DNA of 64,000 bases from NCBI RefSeq assembly GCF_020251205.1, contig NZ_JAIWYX010000005.1, forward strand, positions 186,001 through 250,000, in the 5' to 3' direction. Position numbers and translations under genes: made by a program. Origin of the DNA: Arthrobacter sp. M4 (GTDB lineage Bacteria; Actinomycetota; Actinomycetes; Actinomycetales; Micrococcaceae). This document shows positions 63,410 through 64,000 of the stretch, one piece after another; position 1 is the stretch's first letter, and every line of letters starts with the position of its first letter. The notes under the pieces are model-generated. The model was not told the origin of the DNA. It was given only the letters and a program-made list of their open reading frames with translations, and did no database searches.

Positions 63410-64000
63410 ATGGACAACAACGGAGTTGGATCCTGGCTGCGACGCCGGGTGGCAAAGTCTGGACCTAAGACCGCCATCATCTCCGGCAGTACGGCCATCA
63501 GCTATGCCGAACTCGCCGAGCGTACCGAACGATTGGCCCAAGCCCTGCGCCGGCGTGGTGTGGCCAAGGGCGACCGCGTTGCCTACGTCGGGGAGAACCA
63601 CCCGTCCTTCGTGGAGACTTTCTTCGCCTGCGGCCTGCTCGGAGCCATCATCGTGCCGCTGAATACGCGGCTCGCGCCGCCGGAACTGCAGTTCCAGATG
63701 CAGGATTCCGGCGCCCGGCTGCTGGTCGGTTCCGCAGCCCTGGAACAGCTGGCTGCTGCCGCCGTCCAATCTACCGGTGTGCAGTACCGCTTAGTGGTCG
63801 ACGACGGCGCTGCCGCGGGTCCCGTCGTCGCGCCCCTGGGCGCAACCCAGGTGGGTCCCGTCGTCGAGCGCTATGAAGCGGCACTGGACGCCGTCCCCGC
63901 CGACCGCATCGAAGTGGCCGTGACGCTCGTCGACGGCGCCATGATCCTGTATACCTCGGGCACCACTGGGCGGCCGAAGGGGGCGCTGCTTACTCACGGC
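63410..64000 (+). CDS. Acyl-CoA ligase (AMP-binding), 3' truncated by window
   Basis: The ATG at 63410 has AGGAGG upstream, and 197 codons are open to the window end. ANL-superfamily start (SWLRRRVAKSGPKTAI, ISYAELAERTERLAQALRRRGVAKGDRVAY, FFACGLLGAIIVPLNTRLAPPEL) and the beginning of the P-loop motif ILYTSGTTGRPKGALLTH. It forms an acyl-adenylate and then acyl-CoA, the entry step for the acyl-CoA dehydrogenase and MaoC enzymes before it. Substrate cannot be read from this part. Confidence 0.88.
   Translation, partial: MDNNGVGSWLRRRVAKSGPKTAIISGSTAISYAELAERTERLAQALRRRGVAKGDRVAYVGENHPSFVETFFACGLLGAIIVPLNTRLAPPELQFQMQDSGARLLVGSAALEQLAAAAVQSTGVQYRLVVDDGAAAGPVVAPLGATQVGPVVERYEAALDAVPADRIEVAVTLVDGAMILYTSGTTGRPKGALLTHG

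Noticed and set aside
1..64000. CRISPR arrays, rRNA, insertion sequences
   Set aside because: No regularly spaced repeats, transposase motifs or rRNA sequence were seen; short tandem repeats found are local duplications.

Overview
The window is high-GC DNA with GTG, TTG and probably CTG starts, GGAGG-type ribosome sites and short 4-16 nt gene overlaps. Gene content points to a soil actinobacterium of the Micrococcaceae, most likely Arthrobacter, Paenarthrobacter or Pseudarthrobacter. Supporting signs are MHS-type carriers, FadR/FCD regulators, a Mn-type homoprotocatechuate dioxygenase like that described from Arthrobacter, a DUF3311/symporter pair and an amylosucrase. The genus is inferred; no rRNA or tRNA gene was recognised.

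Region 1 (1-10 kb) is accessory. A LamG-domain protein tail overlaps a 2,092-residue secreted RHS/YD-repeat protein that ends in a variable C-terminal tip, the layout of a polymorphic toxin. Behind it lie a candidate cognate immunity gene, a second immunity-like gene, a SUFU-like gene broken at a seven-C run, and a pentapeptide-repeat-like gene. This stretch looks less GC-rich than its surroundings and carries debris. Region 2 (9.9-13 kb) is an operon on the minus strand: an 883-residue CHAT caspase-like protease with a coiled coil and about six membrane segments, followed by a TCR1 (CU044_2847-type) protein. It is the best candidate in the window for a little-described conflict or defence system.

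Region 3 (13-38 kb) is mixed metabolism: a PrmC-like methyltransferase probably starting at CTG, a BNR-repeat protein with a MoaD-like partner, an SDR/MFS operon with a clear palindromic operator, a sodium:solute symporter with its DUF3311 partner, transketolase, amylosucrase, a pyruvate-oxidase-like ThDP enzyme, prephenate dehydratase, a molybdopterin oxidoreductase lacking one Fe-S cysteine, small membrane proteins, two FadR-type regulators, and L-lactate dehydrogenase with two textbook operators.

Region 4 (38.2-48.8 kb) is a homoprotocatechuate (3,4-dihydroxyphenylacetate) meta-cleavage cluster: an FAH-RraA fusion, a GntR regulator, HpaE, HpaD, HpaH and HpaI, then an MHS transporter and a single-component FAD hydroxylase. 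Together they could take a hydroxyphenylacetate to pyruvate and succinate semialdehyde.

Region 5 (49.4-57.2 kb) is a six-gene minus-strand operon with a divergent GntR regulator. In order of reaction it encodes import, a Zn-dependent polyol/aldonate dehydrogenase, a fructuronate-reductase-like enzyme, D-mannonate dehydratase, KDG kinase and KDPG aldolase, consistent with L-gulonate or hexuronate use. The reductase gene has no normal start codon at its true N-terminus.

Region 6 (57.2-64 kb) holds a DNA-repair HhH protein, a MarR regulator and a divergent catabolic operon (SDR, amidohydrolase, acyl-CoA dehydrogenase, MaoC hydratase, MHS transporter, and an acyl-CoA ligase running off the end). 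It looks like a CoA-dependent, beta-oxidation-like pathway for an unidentified acid.
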